Assembly (NCBI GenBank): GCA_002104945.1
Contig: MCFH01000038.1
Span: 290,501-354,500 of the forward strand
Source: Piromyces finnis
Lineage: Eukaryota; Neocallimastigomycota; Neocallimastigomycetes; Neocallimastigales; Neocallimastigaceae
Direction of reading: 5' to 3'
Length of the DNA: 64,000 nucleotides
This document shows, one piece after another, positions 32,001 through 47,533 of this stretch. Each line of letters opens with the position of its first letter. Within the stretch, counting starts at the first letter, position 1. Under the pieces are notes generated by a model that searched no databases, was not told where the DNA came from, and saw nothing but the letters and a program-made list of their open reading frames with translations. The position numbers and the translations under genes were made by a program.

Positions 32001-35000
32001 TTCTTTTAAATGATCTTGATGAATATGAACAAAATTTCAGTGATAATAATCATAAAATTGATAAAAAAACCATTTTACGTATGGTTCGTGTGTTAGAGAA
32101 GGAGGAAGCATTAAAAATATTGGTAGTTCAATTACCGACCCTTTACGGTGAGTTCATTAATAAAACACTTATTCTTCATCAAAAAGTACCAACAGATAGT
32201 GAAGAGGTAAAACATTTTATTGATTCAATGAGGGATAAAAATGTATTGAATACAGGTAAATTGAAGCAACACAAAGTTAAATTTGCTGATTCTATTGAAA
32301 TGGAAAATTTAGATGACTTAAAGAAAAGAATACAATTTCAGCAAAAACCCGGTACAAATAAAGATAATAACCAGAAACTAAAATCCACAATGGATGATGA
32401 ATCAAAAGAAAAAGAAGAGTCAACAAATAAAGAAAATAAAGAAAATCATGAAGAAGAAAATAATAATTCTTCTTCTAATACCACCTCATCTACTAAAATC
32501 AAGTCAGAAAACCAAAGTAACACAATTTTGTGGAATTGTATTGCACAAAATTATGGATGGATTACTGCAAAGATGATTCGTGTTAAAATACTTCATTTAC
32601 ATATTTTAAAGTGTATATTGAAATCTAAAAACTTAAACGAATTAGATAAAAGTCAAAAATATTATCCATTTGAAACTACTCTAATCATAAAAGAAATGAC
32701 ACTTGATTTATATCTAAAAATTATTGGTCAATTATCAGTTTCACCGGAACTTGATAATTTTCTTCGCATTCCAGATAGTAAAAAGAGAACAATTTTAGAA
32801 CTTCCAAAAAATATTAGATATATCTTTTTCGGTGGAAAAATGCGTTTTCGTAGAATTTTAAAAACCACATTGGAAATTCTTATTGCATTAAAATTAATTA
32901 AACCTATTAATGAAAAGGGGGAAGAAATTGAAGTAAACAATCAGCACTATGTACCACAAGATACTTTATGTCATCAATACAACTTTTATATATCAGTTCC
33001 ATTATATGATTACGCAATTAGAGAATTAACATTCATCAAGCGATTTAATATTTATAATTTCGATGAATTAAATAATTATTGGATACAACTTCAATGTATT
33101 TGTCAACAACGTGATCCAGATATTTTTAGTAAAAATTTAGAAACTACAACTGAAAATAAAAATACAAATGAGGAAAAGAGTGGTGAGGAACCAGTATCTA
33201 GTACTGAGGGTGATAAAACAAAAGAAAATCATGAAGAAAATCATCTAGAAGAATTAACAAATGATGAAGAAAATGATAATGATAAAACTAATCTATCTCG
33301 TAAACGTATTCATTACAGTAAGACTGTTTTTGAAGCTTCTCATCCTTTAGCCTATCTCACAAATATAAGAAATTGGCAGATATCTATTTCATGTACTGCT
33401 TCCCAAAAACTTATATTGGATACTTATATTAATAAGCAAAAAGGAATAACACCGCTAAATAACAATGCTCTCTGTAAAGAAATTGCAGCAAAAATAGGTG
33501 TGTCAGAAATTAGAGTTAAATCTTACTTTACCAGATATGAACTAAAGTATAGAAAGAAAAAGTTATCCCTTATTAATTATAGAAATGGCGTTTCCCATAA
33601 AGGTAGTCGTCGTAATCGTTCTCGTATAAAAAAGACAAGGAAAATGGGAAGTAGTAGTATTCCAAGTGGCAATAGTAGTAACTATGGTAATGGAAGTAAT
33701 CATAGTTTAAGTAGTTCTTGTAATAAAGATTCAAATGAATTAATGAGAGGTAGACCATCCTTTAGGGATAATATACTAGATCATAGTAGTTTTAAAACAG
33801 GCATTAAGAGAAAGAATAGTTATTCCAACAAATATACCCAGTCATATAATGATAACGATTTGAATTCTCTTCCAGTGATTGGTGATATTGAGAAATATAA
33901 AAGTCAATATGAAGCAAATAATAAGAGAAAACGTCCAAATTGGACAGCATCGGAAGACGAAATTCTTATTCATGCTTATGTTATTTCAAAGCATAGAGCG
34001 GATAAAGCAAAACTTCTTTGGACTCCTATTTCTCTTCTCTTCCCTAATAGAACTCGTGAACTTTGTCGTAGAAGAATTAATGTTCTTCTTAAAAATATTT
34101 ATATACAAGAAAAAATTAGACAACTTTATATTCAATGGAAAAGTATTTATAGTATTCAATTAAAAAAAAATAAACAAAAGGATGAATATCAACAGCATTC
34201 TACCATATTAAATAGTATAGAAAGTGTTGATACTAAAGATACTACAACCATCATAACCCCTGAAAATCCACTAATAGATACAAATGCTGAAGCTATCTCA
34301 GCTATTACTGTAGCTTCAACTACAGCAACATCAGACACTTCAGTCACAACAGTAATAGAAACTGAAGCAACTACTTCAGTAATGGAAGTTGATGATACCA
34401 ACCAATCAATGACTACCCAATCAACTCAACCAAATACTGAAAATATCACTAATATCAATGATAATTCTGTTGAAAGTAATCCTATTAGTCCAATATCACC
34501 AGCAACATTAAAAGATTCTGATGACTATCTTGATCTTCAATTAAATAAAGATTTAAGTGACATTAATTTAAAACCATTAGTTGATTATTTCATGAAACAT
34601 GTTAATATTCAGGAACCAACAAAAATTGCTGATAAATATATACCATTACCAGATAGTATTCAACAAGTTCAAGCCTTATTTAATATAAAATCTACTGTAT
34701 CCTCCTATAATGATAGTGAAACATGTTTAGAAGATATATTAGAAGAATTATCTAGTCTTAGAGCTAAACTCTATGCATTATATTGTAGACCATTAACAGT
34801 TAATGCTTTTAAGCAAGATATTATAGATAATTGTATAAATGAGGATAATTTAATGATGATGGATAATGAAGAATCTGAAAAGATTAAAGCTCTTATTAAA
34901 ATGATTTTAATGACACCAAAAGAGCAATACAGTTCAACACAAGCCTTTTCTGTTCTTAATTCCTTTTCGCAAGAAGAAATAATATTAGCCATTCAAAAGG

Positions 35001-36740
35001 CTAAAAATGAAAGCATGTTAGTAAAGGTTAAAGGTTTTACTGATCGTCGTGTACCTGGAAGAGGTTTTCATCTTTCAGACAAATTCCTTTCCTCTCTTTC
35101 CAAACGACTCCCTGAAAATTTAATATACCAAGCAGCACTTTATGAACATGACTTAAGAGTTGCTTTAAATGATTCTCCTAAAGGTTATGTTGTTTTCCCA
35201 CCATTAATTGATGGTGGTGGTATGGCAAGTTTGATTGATTTATTATCATCAGGAAAAATAGAATTAAAACCAATTTTCAAAGATCATAATAAGCATCACG
35301 ATTTTGATATATGGATTAGAAAATCGGATCATTCAAACGAATTAAATACTTTTAAAAGAAGATTAACAAATGAAATTGATGAAAATAATGATGATATTTC
35401 AACAAAAGAAAATGAAGATTCTTCCTCATTAAATAAGGAAGATAATGAAATCGGTACTTCTTCGCTCCCCGGAAAACAAGTAAAATTAATTGAAGATAAA
35501 AATAATAAGAATGACAAATTAAATAGTAGTAATAAATCACCTAAAAAAATAAAGAAATCGGTATTTTCAGAAGAAAAATCTAAGGAATTAACAAAAGATT
35601 CAATAAAGAAAACTAGTTCAGTTCAAGAAAAGCCAGGTACAGATGAAAAGAATTCAACAAAACAAGCGGTTCCAAGTAAAAAAGAAAAGCATACGTTTAC
35701 TGGTTCTTCTAATAACTATCAGTCTTTAGAGGAGCGTTATAAAGATTTTAATGCTCAAGATTTCATTAAAAAGAACCTTTGCCATCTTAAAATGTTTAAT
35801 GTGTCCACAATATATAAAATATATCAATGTATTGAAGAAAAGAAGACAAAAGGTATCACTTTAAATAAAATTAAAGCAAAGCTCGCAGACATTTTAGAAG
35901 ATACCACGGAATTCGATTTAAGAACCCTCCTTAATCAAATGATAAAATGTTTTGTTGATAAAAGTAATAATATTTCATTGATCATTCCAGCAGGTTTTAA
36001 GATTCGTAGATATGTTGCTTTTAAGTACATAATGCCTTGGATACTTCCTCAACATTATTTAGAAATGAATGAGGAAGAAAATAATTATGTAGAATTAAAT
36101 GAATTTTCAAATCATAAAAAATGTAATCCACTTTATTCTCCATTTAAAATGTGGTATAATTTGGATGGTGAAATTGTTAAATCCATTCTCAAAGATTGTC
36201 TTGAAACAGTTTTAAGTTGTATTGTTCAAAATCCTGGTATATATGAGGTAGAAATAATATATATATATATATATATTTTTTTTTTCGTTTATATTTTATA
36301 TAATATATAAAAGTATAATAATAATCAAACTCATCCTTTTATAAAATTTCATAATTTATATTATAATATTATAATATATATTTAATAGTCAAGGCTTTTC
36401 CAAAAATTTTCTATAAGTATGACAAAATGTGAATTACAAGATTTACTTGAAATGCTTCTTGAAAAGAATATAATTAGAAGTAAAACCATTATTAAACCAA
36501 AAAAACCATCCATTTTCGATTTTGACGACTCTTCTAATTTTGATTATATTGATTATGGTAAATATATACTACCTAATAATTCATGAATATATTCAAATAT
36601 CATATAATATATATATTAATTATCTTTTTAATATTTTATTAAAATTAAAAAAAAAAAAAAAAAAAAAAATAGATGGTAAAAATTTAAATTCCAATAAAAT
36701 TACTTGCTATTTCCCAAACAATAATTGGTATAGAATATAA
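29015..36740 (+). CDS. TFC3: TFIIIC largest subunit (tau138 / GTF3C1 type)
   Basis: B-box-binding subunit of the RNA polymerase III factor that recognises tRNA genes. Eleven exons: 29015-29069, 29224-29292, 29375-29463, 29656-29784, 29950-30113, 30286-30574, 30750-31331, 31476-31770, 31914-36247, 36389-36557, 36673-36740. Total 2080 residues, close to animal homologues. The B-block winged helix lies at about 115-180 (ITQNDIAKKLDMDPRSLFHCLKIL then VKYPVVSKG). A second winged helix is near 350-400. A Myb/SANT-like segment (NWTASEDEILIHA...CRRRINVLL) lies near 1225-1290. The protein ends in the family's aromatic tail (CYFPNNNWYRI). Long Asn/Ser/Glu-rich spacers separate the domains. The acceptor of exon 5 (ATGAG) is inferred from frame. 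Confidence 0.88.
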
Positions 36741-37504
36741 TTTTTTTCATTTTTAAAAAATTTCATATTATTTCAGATACATAATAAAAGTTTTTTCAAA
36801 CACATTATTATTGTTATTATTATATTTTATATAATAAATCAAACGTTTATTTTCAATCCTTAATTTTATATTTTCAACCAATATTTAAAGTAGTCATTAA
36901 TTTATTAATTAATTACAATTTTATAAATAAACATTTTTAAAAAAATACAAGAATACATTTTAAAATGGTTAAAGAAATTGAAAATAAAATTATTTATTAT
37001 TGTTATTATTATTTGATTAAATATAATATTGAATATAATAATTAATCATAATTAAAATTATCATTTATATAAATGTATAAATATTTTTTTTTATTTTTAT
37101 TTTTATTTTTTATTTTATTTTACTAATTTATAAAAAAAAAATATTAAAAAGGATAGTAATTATTATGAATTATATAAATATATATATATATATATTAACA
37201 TATTTAACATTTTAAATTTTCATTAAAATATTTTTTATTTCGTTTCTTTTTATAGTATTAATATATACAAATAAAATTTAATGTTAATAGTTTTAGTTTT
37301 TTTTTTTTTTTAGTGTTAATATTGGGTATTTTAAAAGTAAATTAAAATTAAATAAGTAAATAAATAATAAATAAATAAATAAAGTAAAATAAAATAATAA
37401 TAATAAATAAATAAATAAATAAAAAAAAAAAAACATATAAAATATGATGATATATAAAAAAAATAGATAGAATATGTATATATATTTTATATAAATATTA
37501 AACA
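36741..37504. other. Intergenic between convergent genes
   Basis: 3' flanks of the TFIIIC subunit (+) and the coiled-coil gene (-). AAAT/ATAA simple repeats and (TA)n at 37177-37197. No coding signal. Confidence 0.6.
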
Positions 37505-40500
37505 TTAATGGCTTTCTTCCTTTTTATGGAAATTCTTATTATTTTCTTTTTCATTTTTATTTTCTTCTTTTATTTCGTTAATATTCATATTATTTGTACT
37601 ATTGGTATCAGAATTTTTTGGTTTTGTATCAGATATATTATATTGTAATGGTATAATTTCTCTTGTGGTTATTATAACAGCTGGCCTTGGTGGAGGTGAT
37701 GCTGATTTTTCTGTGGATAATCCGGATGAAAGTTCTACTTCTCTTTGATTTACTTCTTTAATGATTTCTTTATCTTTATCCTGATTAATAATAATTTCTT
37801 GTTTTTGTAATGATTCATTTGTCGTTGATAAATTAGAATTCATTAATTTACCTTCATCGTTTTTATTAGTGTCGATGGATAAATTATTCAGAGAATGTTT
37901 CTTTAAAACTTTTTTAATATTAGAGATTTCATTTTCAAGATATTCTTGACTTTCTTTAATTGATTGTGTTGCCTTCTTCAAAAAAGTATTCATTGATTCT
38001 TCTGAAGGTAACTTCTCTACTTTTTCTTGTAAAAAGTCTAATTCTAATTTAATTGATTTAGTTGAAGATGAATCTATGTCCCTTTTATTTAACACTTCAT
38101 CAATAGATCTCTGTTTTTCCTTATTCTCATTAATATAATTTTCAATTATAACAATTTGTTTATTTATTTTATGTAAATTTTCTTCCATATCAATTTTAAA
38201 TTGTTTTGATTGTTTCTTTGTATCGTTGTTATTCTCTTCTAATTGATCTTCTAACTTTTTAATTTGTATTTCAAGGTTGATTTCACGACTACGATAATCT
38301 TGTCGTACCTGTTCATACATTGATGTTAAATCTTTATATTCATTTTCAAGTTTCAATAAACAATCTTGGCATTCCCTTTTAGATATTTTTAAATCATTTG
38401 TCTGCTTCAACTTTTCAACAGATTCATTGATGGAATTTAATAATTTGGTTTGATTTGCTGATATTTTCTCATTTTCACTTAATCCTTTTTTGTGGGTGGT
38501 GACAGATTCCTTTATTTTTTCAATATCATCTTTTATTTTTTGGATTACGCCTTGCTGAGTTTGATGAACATTAAGTGTATTATTATAATTGTTTACACAA
38601 CAATCAATCTTCTTAGTTAATTCATTATAATTATTTGTTAAATTTGTAACTAAATTGGAATCTATTACTTCTAAAGAGTGATTCATTCGATCAATCATTT
38701 GGTTTATTTCTACTGTATTATTATTGAAATATTTATTTGAATTATCAATTTTATCAATTAATTCTTGATATTCATACTGAGAAATATACGTTGTTTTTGC
38801 TTTAGCTAAATCTTCTTCTATTTTATGAAGTTGATCAGCAACATTTATATGTACTGTATTAAGTTCCTTTTCCAATAAATTTTGATGATCATTAATAATT
38901 TTCTTCATCTCTTGTATTTGAGTTTCAGTGGATTGATTCATTTGACCAATAATTTCGTCAATATCCTTTTTATTAATAAATGATTTGAAATTTTCTTTGT
39001 AAGCCTCTAATATTTGATCTATCTGAATATATTTAAACTTAAATTTATTTTCTATGTCGGAAACCGATTTTTTCTGTTCTTCACCTACCAATGAAAATTT
39101 ATTTTCGATTTCTTGATATTTCTCTTTTAATTCATTAATCATTGAATTCATTTCTTTTGTCCTTGATGTGTTGCTTTCTTTTTCATTAGCTTCAAATTCT
39201 TGTATCATTTTACTTAGTTCACGAGAATTGGATTGATGCGCTTCTTCTTGATTATTAACTTTACTGAAAAGTTGAACAATTTTATAATTAATTTCCTCTA
39301 TAATATTATCTTTAGCTGTGAGTTGCTTTTTTATATCTTCTTCATAATTTTGAAAAGTTTCATCCAATTTTGCATTGTATGTTACTTTGAACATATTAAT
39401 ATCATGATTACATTGCTTTTCTAATTCCTTGAATTTTTCTGACATTTTTGAAATGAAAGAAGTTTTATCTTCTTCGCTTTTTTTGTGTCCTTCCTCCGTT
39501 TCCGATAACTTTATTAATATTTCTTTTACTTTTTGTTGAAGAGAATTTGTCAATTTTGATTCAACATCAACCATACTTTTTTTATAATCAGACACTTGAT
39601 ATGTTTGTTGTTTTATTATTCCTTCCAGTTTTTCTTTAAAAAGATTAGTTATTGAAGCAATTTTTTGCGCCATTTCAGTAATTTTTTGTTGTTCCTGAAG
39701 ATGTTTTTCATTAAATTTAGATGTAAGAATTTCATAGGACTGATCAATATATTGACGAAGTTGGACATCTTTTTCTTTAAGTGTTGTATCCACAACACTT
39801 TGTGTTGATATTATTGATTCTTTTAATGAATTCGTTTCTAATACTTCCTTTTCTTCAATCTTTCTAATAATATCAGATAATGTATTTATATTTTTCTTTA
39901 GATCATTAATAGTATTAATTTGTATAGATTTTTCTGTTTGTAGATCTTCCTTAAAACAATTAAGCTTACTATGGTAAGATTTTTCATTATTTTTAAACAT
40001 AGCATTTAATTCTTCCTGAAAATTTTCAAATTTTTTTTCGATATTTAATTGATTTGTTTCCATATCTTGTTTAAGTTTTTGTAGTTGAAACTCAACATTT
40101 TTTTCAAGACCATCCAGTCGTTTTTTCATAGTATTAAATTGACCTTGAATATACTCTATTGAACTGTCATGTTCGGAAATTTTTGTATTAAGATTTTGAA
40201 TGTAGTTTTCTACATTATGAAGTGAATTCTGTATCATTTGTAATTGATCTGCCTGTTCATTACGCCAAGTAAGATCTAAATTTTTTTGTTTTTCGGTATA
40301 GCTATAAATCAACTGAATGATTTTTGATTCTCCTTTTTCAATTCTTTCTAATAAATGGTTTTTAATTTCATTAACATGGAGTGTACTTTCCTCACATCGA
40401 TTATTCAAATTTTCAACTATTTTAGAGTTATTATCATATAATTGTTGAAGTTTATCTATTTTAACTAATATATGAGATATAGGGATATTTTCAATATGCA

Positions 40501-40989
40501 CGTCCTCTATTTTTTTACTTCGTAGATAATCATTTGATAATAATAATCCTGAATCATTTATTATATTGGTTTTAGTAGGATTATTATAATATTTTAGATT
40601 TTGAAAACTATTATTACTATCATTAATAATACTATTATTATTTAATGTTGTTAAACTACTATTCGTGATATTACTATTATTTTGGTTAAATAGAGTATTT
40701 ATTGAACGATTATTACTATTTGATAATAAATTTGAATTTACATTTATGCTATTTTTTAAATTAGATAAAAGTGGATCATCCAAAAATAAATTATATTTGT
40801 TAGAATTATTGAATTCATTTCCCCTCTATATTAAACATATATATAAATTTATATATATTAAAAAAAAGAACAATAAAGTATTAAATATTAATCTATGGAT
40901 TTATATAAATGAATAGATGTAATAAGTTTTGTTTAGTAATTTTTAAATTAAAATATTTTTTTTTATTACACTTTTGGTATTATAAAATA

Positions 40990-41028
<39 letters not shown>

Positions 41029-41321
41029 TATTGTTCTCTTTTTGACTATCCAAAAAAAATTTTTTTGCTTCTTCTAATTCAAATTGCTTTTCTTTTAATT
41101 TTCTATAGGATAAATGAAAAAAAGAAATAATAATATCAATAATATTAATCTATCAAAATGTTTTTTAAAAAAAAATCACTGTTGTATTTTCAGTTTATTC
41201 CTTATTTTTTTAATAATAACCTTTCTTTAATTTCTTCATTTTGTTGTTTTAAAAGTTCACCATATTTTCTTGCTTCAATAGCTTTTTTATTTTCTCTTTT
41301 TTGAATGGCATCCCAATCCAT
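37505..41321 (-). CDS. Long coiled-coil protein, unknown function
   Basis: Three exons (41321-41221, 41102-40970, 40825-37505) give 1184 residues. The N-terminus (MDWDAIQKRENKKAIEARKYGELLKQQNEEI) is charged and helical; exon 2 contains an Asn run. Residues from about 175 to 1060 are nearly continuous heptad-type coiled coil with few breaks and no motor, kinase or membrane segment. The tail holds SPPPRPAVIITTREIIPL, a possible SH3-type proline ligand, then Asn/Glu-rich sequence. No family recognised. A cytoskeletal, basal-body or Golgi tether role would fit such a fibre, and zoosporic fungi need basal-body proteins, but this is inference. An ATG-initiated reading is reached only by using the two upstream exons. 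Confidence 0.8.
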
Positions 41322-42313
<992 letters not shown>

Positions 42314-42747
42314 TTATTTAAATAAATATTTTAAATCAGCTAAACGTCGATTCGAAATTTCTTCTTTGGTTAATTTTTTATTTCTATTAAACGTTACACT
42401 AAACGTTGTCTTTTTACTATCTTGTAAACGAACAAGATTTTCTTCAATTGTATTCTATATTTTTTTAAATTGTTAAAATAAAAGTAAAAAATAAAAATAA
42501 AAAAAAACTTAATAAATATTAATATTTTTCAAAATTCATTATATAAAAATAGTAAATAATTTACCTCAATAATATAGTGATATACAAATACAGGTTTTGT
42601 TTGACCTAATCTATGAACTCTATCAATAGCTTGATTCTATTTTAATTTTAATAATATTTTATTATTATTAAAAATGAATATATATAATTTAAATAAATAT
42701 TTAAAAAAAATTATTAGTATTAAATATGAATTTAATGAACAACTCAA

Positions 42748-42817
<70 letters not shown>

Positions 42818-43884
42818 TATGTTTACTAACTTCTGCTGCTGGATTAAAATGAGGTTCAAATAAATAGACCCTGGATGCATTAGTCAATGTTAAACCAAGA
42901 CCACCAGCTTTTAAAGAAATTAACATAACGGGTATATTAGGATCATTTTTAAACTTTTCTATGGATTCATTACGTTTTATTCTTGACATTTGACCATCTA
43001 ATCTTACATAGTTTATATTAACTTTTTTTAAAGGTCTCTAAATTTTTTTAATAATACAAAATTTATTAATAATAATAATAATAAATAATTAATTAATCAA
43101 TTAATAAATAAAATATTTATTATAATTAAAAAATATAATATATATATAAACTTACATCTAATAAATCAAAAACTTTTGTCCATTGAGAAAATACTATACT
43201 TTTTTCATTCATTTGACGATCTCTTAAAAGATCATTCAAAAGTCTATTCACTTTTACATTAACATTATCAGAATCTTCTTCATTTAAATAAAATTCTGTT
43301 GTTTTTGATTCTATTTTGGGTATAATAATTGATTGATCTTTTCTAATATTCTTTTGACATTCAAAACATATAAAGGTAACTTTATCTTTTAAACATTCAA
43401 CACAGTATAAATGACCACATGTAGTGATATAACCTCTTCTATCTAAATTATCAACATCATAACCACAAATTAAACATTGATTTTCTGCTGATTCCTTCAA
43501 AATATTGTAAATTTCCAATGCTTTGTTTTCATCAATAAAATTATTATTTTCAAGTATTTCTCCTGTAAAATCTTTTCATATTAAAAAAAAAAAAAAATAG
43601 AAAGAGAGGAAAATTAAATAAATTTAGTTTTTTTTTTACAACTTATTTCATTTCATTATTTGTTTTTAAATTACCATTAATGTAGGTTAAGTCCTTATCA
43701 GAACATAAAGACAAATGGGTGGCAATTTGTCTCAATCTTAAAATAATTTCTAAAATATATACATAATGTTTTTTCTATATCATAAATAAAAATTAGAAAT
43801 ATACTCTTTTTCATTTATTTATTATAATTTATTATACCAATATATCATATTTATTCTGAAATAAAATAAAATAAAATAAAATAA

Positions 43885-43958
<74 letters not shown>

Positions 43959-45073
43959 AAACAATATAATACATACCCAAATACCTTTATTTACCAAATT
44001 ATCAAAAATAATTTTTCCTTGTTTAAATACACTTGAATACACTTTTCTGGCTTCTGGACTTAATTGTAATCTAACATATTCAATGCTTTTTGATGGTAAT
44101 TCGACTAATTTTTTACCATTATATGTTGATTCTTTAGTTCTTCGAATAGCAATAGATTTCATCAATGTTTGTAAACTAGTAATACCAATTTTATCAAAAT
44201 TACGCATTGGCTTACTGAAATAATTTGAAAACTTGCTCTTTTTATTAAATGGTTCTAATCCTAAAAATTTTATTATACCATATAAATCATCAACCTTATT
44301 TTGCATCGGTGTACCACTATATATATATATTATATAATATTATATTAATAAAGAACAAAATCACTTTTAAATACTTGGAATTTTTATTTTTATACCTTAA
44401 ACACCATCTTCTTTTTCCCTTTAATTCGCATGCTGCCCTTGCTTGAAGGGTCTGAGATTCTTTTATATAATGAGCTTCATCCTAAAAATATATATATATA
44501 GTATATAATGTTTCACTTTATATTAATATTTATGTATCCTTATTAAACTAAAATATAATAATAATAATAATAAATTACCAAAATAATTCTGAACCATTCA
44601 ATCTTATGAAGAGGAGCACAATAGTTTTCATTATTTTTTTCCTTTAAAATGACATAAAAATAATATTAATATAAATGATGTACAAATAATATATATGTTT
44701 TGAATATATTATATAATATAAACTAGTTACAAAAAAAAAAAAAAAATTGCTTTGATTAAAAAAAAAAAATAAATTTTATTTTTTCATTATATTTACCTTG
44801 TTATATTCAATGGCTAAAACATTATAGGTAGAAATTACAATATCATAATTAGCAAGAATATTTGGATCTTTTAAACGATGAGTACCATGATGAATATAAA
44901 CTTTTAAAATGCCAGCTCCAATATGTGTATTTATTTGTTCATCCCAATTAGATATTACGGATAATGGAGAAATAATTAATGTTGCTTTTGTATTAATGTA
45001 ACTCTTATTAAATTTAGTTACTATTGAAATTATATATATTTTAATATTTTTACTTTAGTTTCTTGACTATTTC

Positions 45074-45105
<32 letters not shown>

Positions 45106-47445
45106 TAATAATAATAATAAAAATAATAATATAAACTAAAGAAAAATTACCACCAAGACTTGTGGTTGTTGATATAATTTCTAAATCAGAATCATCTTCA
45201 TTTAAATAATCTTCAGAAAAATCTACATCAGGTATAGCCTTAGGATCACTATTTTTACTTGTGACTTCATTATAATAATTCATAATTAAACATAACATTT
45301 GAAACGTCTTACCAAGACCTTTATATAATAAATAATAAAGAGAATAATAATAATAAATATTTTTATAAATATCTTTCTCATTAATTTTCCAAAATATTAT
45401 AATATTTTAAAATATACCCATATCATCTGCAATTATGCCTTTTAATAAATATATATTGATATGTATTATGATATAAATAAGGATATATAATAAAAAAAAT
45501 TAATTCATATATATATATATTAAAATTAAATGAATCCTTTTTAAATATATGTAACAATACAACAAAATAAGAATTAATGTGTATATAGTGTTACCTCCTT
45601 GAACTTTTTTTGGCATTCTCTTCTCAACTTCTTTTGTAATTACATTAACGTATTCTGGAGGATAACCTTTTAATTTATTTTCTCTTAATTGCCATAAAGA
45701 ATCAGTTTTAAAATAATTTTCATCTGGTTCCTTTTCTCTTTGTACCATAAAATAAAGAGCTTGTTTTTGATATCTATATAATGGAGTTTTAATTAATTTA
45801 TTTGGTTCATGTTCTGGAAGTTCATCGATAGATTTCAATGTATCAAAAACTTTATCAATTTGATCTTTCATAGTTTGATAGGTATTTACATGGTCATTAG
45901 ATGATGATGATGATGATGAATTATTAAATAATAAATTTGGCGATTTAAAATTATTAATAAAAGGTATATCACCAAATCCACTGACTGGGTTATAATATAT
46001 CATACCGGGAGGTACAGGAATGAGTGGTATAGAAATATTTACTTTGTTTTTATATAAAAGTGGACCTAGAACTTTTGCTATACTTTTACATCCAAATAAT
46101 GTTATTGTAATTCTAAGAGTATTAGGAGAATGCTAAATTTAAAATTTTTATGAATAATAATAATAAAAAAAAAATTTCATACAAATTAATAAAATTATTA
46201 AAATAAAATTATTGTAATGATTTATTGGTTATATATATATATATATCACATAGTATTTACTAAAAAGATAATAAATATATATATATATATCACATAGTAT
46301 TTACTAAAAAGATAATAAATATATATATATTTATAATAGTTTTATGTTTTACCATTTTCAAGGTTCGCGGTATTATAGCATCATACCTTAAGCGTGGTAT
46401 AACTGGATATAAGCATTCACTAACAGTTTGTTCCAAAACTCCAACCGCTATGGGCTTATTCTTTTCTATTAAAACATGAAGATCTATCATAATATAATAA
46501 AATATAAATAGATAGATAGATAGATATAATTTGAAAATTAAAAAATGGCCGATAAAGTATTTCGCTAAAAATTACAATAAACAATTTTAATAGTAATCTC
46601 TAGTAAATATCATACGATTCTTATATGGATAGAGCATAACACGCATTTCATTTTCTATAGTGGAAAACATTGGATTTTTTACACAATGAACTAAAGTAGT
46701 TATTGAACCAAAACAATAAGTTGGTTCCTTAACTTTTTGATAATTATCTGATGTTAAATCAATCACCTCTATAAAATGTGATAAAAAAGCATTTATATAT
46801 TTATATAATCATTATTATATATTTTCATAATAAAATAGTATTATTTTAAATATATATTCAAAACAAGAGTATAGTTTATATATAATAAAAAATGAAAATT
46901 TTTAAATTTGTATTGTTAGTGATAATAGTTAATATAAATACATGACATAATGTTGTATGTACTATAACTTACCCACAACATCATTATTATTTGTGTTTTT
47001 TGTCATCGGTTGACTCTGTATAATCATAGAATTATATACAGCTGTTTGATTGAAATTTTCTAAATGAGGACGTTTATTTGAATTATGAGTTGGTGTACTA
47101 CTTATAATTTTTACATCATCATCATTTGTTAAATCAATAACATCATTAAAGGTCTTTTTCCCATTTTCATTAATATCTATAACAAGAGTACATGTATTAC
47201 ACATATTAAATAATTAATATTATTGTATATAAATGTATTAAAAAAAAAATAAAAGCAATACATAGAAATAAAAAGTTAATGTATGAGTGAGTGTATATTT
47301 TAAATAAATGATTTATAATAAATTTAAATATAAATTCAAAATACACTACTTGTTATAGATGAATTAGGATTTGATTTTACGGGTGTTCTATCTGATATAA
47401 TTATGGTATCTTTGGGTATATTAACATCAGCTATTATGAATTGAC

Positions 47446-47533
<88 letters not shown>

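Noticed and set aside
43838-43855. 18-nt microexon (NKYDIL) in the SNF2-RING gene
   Set aside because: It has GT-AG borders and suits the family, but including it breaks the reading frame into the next exon; joining 43985 directly to 43749 keeps the frame.
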